NCBI GenBank assembly: GCA_019420085.1
Contig: JAHZHV010000087.1
Location: 1 to 16,673 of the forward strand
Direction: 5' to 3'
DNA length: 16,673 bases
DNA from: Christensenella sp.
GTDB lineage: Bacteria; Bacillota; Clostridia; Christensenellales; Maliibacteriaceae
The notes beneath the pieces were generated by a model, which did no database searches, was not told where the DNA came from, and was given only the letters and a program-made list of their open reading frames with translations. Positions 14,151 through 16,673 of this stretch are shown here, in pieces (position 1 is the first letter of the stretch; the number at the start of each line of letters is the position of its first letter). The position numbers and the translations under genes are program-made.

Positions 14151-14171
14151 ATGAAAAATGGGGGATCTTGT

Positions 14172-16340
14172 GTGGCAGATCAAAAAGGACGGGAAAATCG
14201 AAAAAGCGCGAAGACGAACGTAATTCGGTTTCGTCCAAGACGCGACGGAACGGGAAGGATGCCATGGTTTTTCATGGGCGTAACCTTCCTTTTTCTATTG
14301 CTGGCTGGCAGATTGTTTTATCTGCAGATCATAAAGGGCGATTATTATCGCGAAAAAGGGGAACAGCAGTGGACACAGGATCTGCGCGTCAGTGCACTTC
14401 GGGGGTCCATTTTGGACTGTAATGGAAACGTACTGGCGCAAAGTGCGACATCCATGACGGTGGTGCTACGTCCGGGACAGATTGCCAGTGCAGACGAAGA
14501 GGGGCAGGAAGGACAGACTGCGCGGTATGTTGCGCAGACGCTGGCGCCCATTTTGCAGATGGATGAAGCGTATATCTATGAACAGGCTACGCGTACGGAT
14601 GCACAGGAATTATGGCTGAAGCGGCAGATCAGCCTGGAACAGGAAGAACAGATCATAGCGGCAGATTTGCCCGGTGTTGGTTTTGCAGAGGATTTTAAAC
14701 GGTACTATATTCGTTCCAATTTTCTGTCGCAGGTTCTTGGATATACGAATGTCGATGGCGTAGGTCAGGAAGGCCTGGAGGCAAGTTATAATAAGTATTT
14801 GATTGGTACAGACGGACAGGTGGTATCGGAAAAGTCTGCAAATGGGGACGACTTGCCGTTCAGCAACACGTATTATGTGGATGCCGTAGACGGGTATAAC
14901 GTTGTTACGACGATCGATTATGTGATTCAGAGCTTTGCAGAGCAGGCCATTGAGGATGCGATGGCGGAGCTTGATGCAGAGAAAATTGAAGTCATTGTCA
15001 TGGAACCAGATACCGGCCGCGTGCTTGCAATGGCCAAGAAACCGGACATGGATAACAATAATCTTCCGCGTGATGATGCGGCATTGCTTGCAGAGCTTTC
15101 GCGCAACACACTGATTACCGACTCCTATGAGCCGGGCTCCACGTTTAAGATCATTACGGCGGCCAGCGCGCTGGATATGGGCGTGACCGATACGCAGGAG
15201 CTTTTTACCTGTACGGGATCCATTACAGTGGATTCAGATACCATTCGCTGCTGGCGTTACTACAATCCCCACGGCACGCAGGATCTTCAGATGGCGCTGC
15301 GCAATTCGTGCAATCCGATCTTTGTGACATTGGCGCTTCGAATGGGCACCGAGGATTTTTATTCCTACATCCGCAATTTTGGATTTGGACAGCGGACGGG
15401 AATTGATTTGTATGGTGAAGCGACAGGTATTGTGACCAATGAAAAGTATGTACGCAATACAGATCTTGCGCGTATCGGCTTTGGGCAGTCTATTGCGGTG
15501 ACGCCGATTCAAATGATTACTGCAGTTTCTGCCGTTGTCAATGGTGGAAATCTGATGGAGCCATATCTGGTCGACCGCGTCGAGGATCAGGATGGAAACG
15601 TTGTGGCACAGTTTAATCCGACATTTGTGCGGCGTGTGATTCGTGAGGAAACCTCTGAGACTATGCGTCAGATGCTGCAGTTTGTTGTGGATGACGGTGT
15701 ATCAAATGCCAGGATTGAGGGTGTTGCAGTTGGCGGTAAAACCGGAACTGCACAAAAGTACGATGAGAACGGTCAGATCAGAACGGATGCGCATGTTGCG
15801 TCGTTTGTCGGCTTCCTGCCGGCAGATGATCCGGAGCTTGTGGTGCTGGTGATCGTTGACAGTGCAAAGACGTATGCGGATACCGGTTCTCAGATTGCCG
15901 CACCGATCGCGCAGACAATCATGCAGCAGTCTTATCAGTATCTGCGATCGGTATCGGGCGATCAGACGCGTACGCAGGATGTAAAGGTGCCCAATATTGT
16001 GGGAATGACGCCCGAACAAGCGGAGGAAATTCTCTCCGGTGTGGGGCTTACGCTTGAGTTGGACGGCGATATGGAGTATATTAGTTCTCAGGCGCCCGCT
16101 TCAGGTGTTTCCGTACCTGCCGGAACGACAGTTACCGGCAGCGCCAGGGCGCTGGGTGATGCCGCTACGTTTGTACAGGTGCCGGATCTGATTGGTATGA
16201 AACAGGAACAGGCACAGGCGGCGTTGGAAGAAAAGGGGCTTGTGGGGCAGTTCTCTGGAACGGGACGTGTGACACAACAGTCCATTGAAGCCGGAACACA
16301 GGTTGCTTCCGGCACGAGTATAACGGTTACGTTGGAATAA
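14172..16340 (+). CDS. Class B penicillin-binding protein (FtsI/PBP2B or SpoVD type) with two PASTA domains
   Basis: A D,D-transpeptidase that cross-links septal or spore-cortex peptidoglycan, anchored in the membrane with the catalytic part outside. 722 residues from GTG 14172. Cytoplasmic basic N-terminus, membrane segment about 31-53 (MPWFFMGVTFLFLLLAGRLF region), the RGSILDCNG dimerisation-domain motif, then the transpeptidase active site STFK (Ser323), SCN (379-381) and KTGT (523-526), and two C-terminal PASTA repeats (about 604-658, VPNIVGMTPEQA, and 668-722, VPDLIGMKQEQA). GTG 14172 has GGGGG six to seven bases upstream; ATG 14151, just after the ftsL stop, has no good site but would allow coupling. 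Two PASTA repeats fit PBP2B/PBP2x rather than SpoVD (usually one), yet in Clostridia the gene here is often called spoVD; unresolved. Likely coupled with ftsL and murE. Confidence 0.93.
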   Translation: MADQKGRENRKSAKTNVIRFRPRRDGTGRMPWFFMGVTFLFLLLAGRLFYLQIIKGDYYREKGEQQWTQDLRVSALRGSILDCNGNVLAQSATSMTVVLRPGQIASADEEGQEGQTARYVAQTLAPILQMDEAYIYEQATRTDAQELWLKRQISLEQEEQIIAADLPGVGFAEDFKRYYIRSNFLSQVLGYTNVDGVGQEGLEASYNKYLIGTDGQVVSEKSANGDDLPFSNTYYVDAVDGYNVVTTIDYVIQSFAEQAIEDAMAELDAEKIEVIVMEPDTGRVLAMAKKPDMDNNNLPRDDAALLAELSRNTLITDSYEPGSTFKIITAASALDMGVTDTQELFTCTGSITVDSDTIRCWRYYNPHGTQDLQMALRNSCNPIFVTLALRMGTEDFYSYIRNFGFGQRTGIDLYGEATGIVTNEKYVRNTDLARIGFGQSIAVTPIQMITAVSAVVNGGNLMEPYLVDRVEDQDGNVVAQFNPTFVRRVIREETSETMRQMLQFVVDDGVSNARIEGVAVGGKTGTAQKYDENGQIRTDAHVASFVGFLPADDPELVVLVIVDSAKTYADTGSQIAAPIAQTIMQQSYQYLRSVSGDQTRTQDVKVPNIVGMTPEQAEEILSGVGLTLELDGDMEYISSQAPASGVSVPAGTTVTGSARALGDAATFVQVPDLIGMKQEQAQAALEEKGLVGQFSGTGRVTQQSIEAGTQVASGTSITVTLE

Positions 16341-16382
16341 AAAGGCGTCTTTGGTGTAGTGGAAAGGAGCCGGTTTGTTAAA

Positions 16383-16673
16383 ATGAAGCTTTCTAAATGC
16401 TTGGATGCGCTGGAATTTGAACTGCGTGGAGAGGATGTGCAGATTAACGCGGTAGAGATGGATTCACGCCGCGTAACGCCGGGTACATTGTTTTTCTGTA
16501 TCCCTGGTGGACGCGTGGATGGCCATGACTTTGCTGCCCAGGCTGTACAAAAAGGTGCGGTTGCGCTGGTTGTCGAGCGATGGCTGGAGGATGTATCGGC
16601 AACGCAGGTTCTTGTACCCGATGCACGTGCGGCAATGGCGCGCATTGCCTCCAATTTCTATGGAAATCCGACC
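16383..16673 (+). CDS. murE: UDP-MurNAc-tripeptide ligase MurE (5' part only)
   Basis: Adds the third amino acid (meso-diaminopimelate or L-Lys) to UDP-MurNAc-L-Ala-D-Glu in the cytoplasm. Only the first 97 codons are present; the window ends inside domain 1. The N-terminal UDP-binding region is clear: MDSRRVTPGTLFFCIPG (26-42) and DGHDFAAQAVQKGAVALVVE (46-65), followed by VLVPDARAAMARIASNFYGNPT. The ATP site and the amino-acid specificity motif (DNPR for diaminopimelate) lie downstream, so the substrate cannot be read here. GGAAAGGAG (16361-16369) is 13 bases before ATG 16383, longer than usual. The PBP stop is 42 bases upstream, so it continues the dcw operon. Confidence 0.92.
   Translation, partial: MKLSKCLDALEFELRGEDVQINAVEMDSRRVTPGTLFFCIPGGRVDGHDFAAQAVQKGAVALVVERWLEDVSATQVLVPDARAAMARIASNFYGNPT

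Overview
The window looks like a chromosomal housekeeping segment of a Gram-positive anaerobe of the class Clostridia (Bacillota). The evidence is gene content and order: yerC-pcrA-ligA and secA-prfB neighbourhoods, a CwlD/amidase_3 protein, a DUF1461/TIGR01906 membrane protein, a GDPD phosphodiesterase, and the start of a division and cell wall (dcw) cluster, mraZ-rsmH-ftsL-PBP-murE. Genus cannot be fixed from sequence reading alone. There are no rRNA, tRNA, insertion sequence, prophage or CRISPR signs.

Layout. Positions 1-3939 are a leftward operon, yerC-pcrA-ligA (TrpR-like regulator, UvrD-family helicase, NAD-dependent ligase cut by the window edge), with coupled junctions (ATGA overlap, then TAA|ATG). 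A divergent intergenic region (3940-4167) holds promoters for both directions. Rightward follow secA, prfB, a DUF1461 membrane protein and tsaD (4168-9942). A strong bidirectional terminator at 10048-10093 separates tsaD from a convergent glycerophosphodiester phosphodiesterase gene (10124-10885, minus). Rightward again is a secreted or anchored N-acetylmuramoyl-alanine amidase (11067-11765), a 385-base gap with a 25-bp tandem repeat, a good terminator and a promoter, and then the dcw cluster (12151 to the window end).

Functionally the genes cover DNA repair and ligation (pcrA, ligA), protein export (secA), translation termination (prfB), t6A tRNA modification (tsaD), lipid headgroup turnover (GDPD), and peptidoglycan synthesis, remodelling and division (amidase, mraZ, rsmH, ftsL, PBP, murE).

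Most of this is ordinary core genome and I do not see a new multi-gene system. The parts that merit attention are: (1) prfB has the classic RF2 autoregulatory +1 frameshift site at codons 25/26, but with TAA instead of the near-universal TGA; (2) the SecA zinc-binding tail is encoded out of frame and lacks its fourth metal ligand; (3) a five-fold 10-bp-phased repeat overlaps the mraZ promoter and looks like a MraZ operator; (4) LigA carries clade-type substitutions in otherwise conserved motifs; (5) there are GTTTACA repeats and a tandem hairpin repeat in intergenic DNA.
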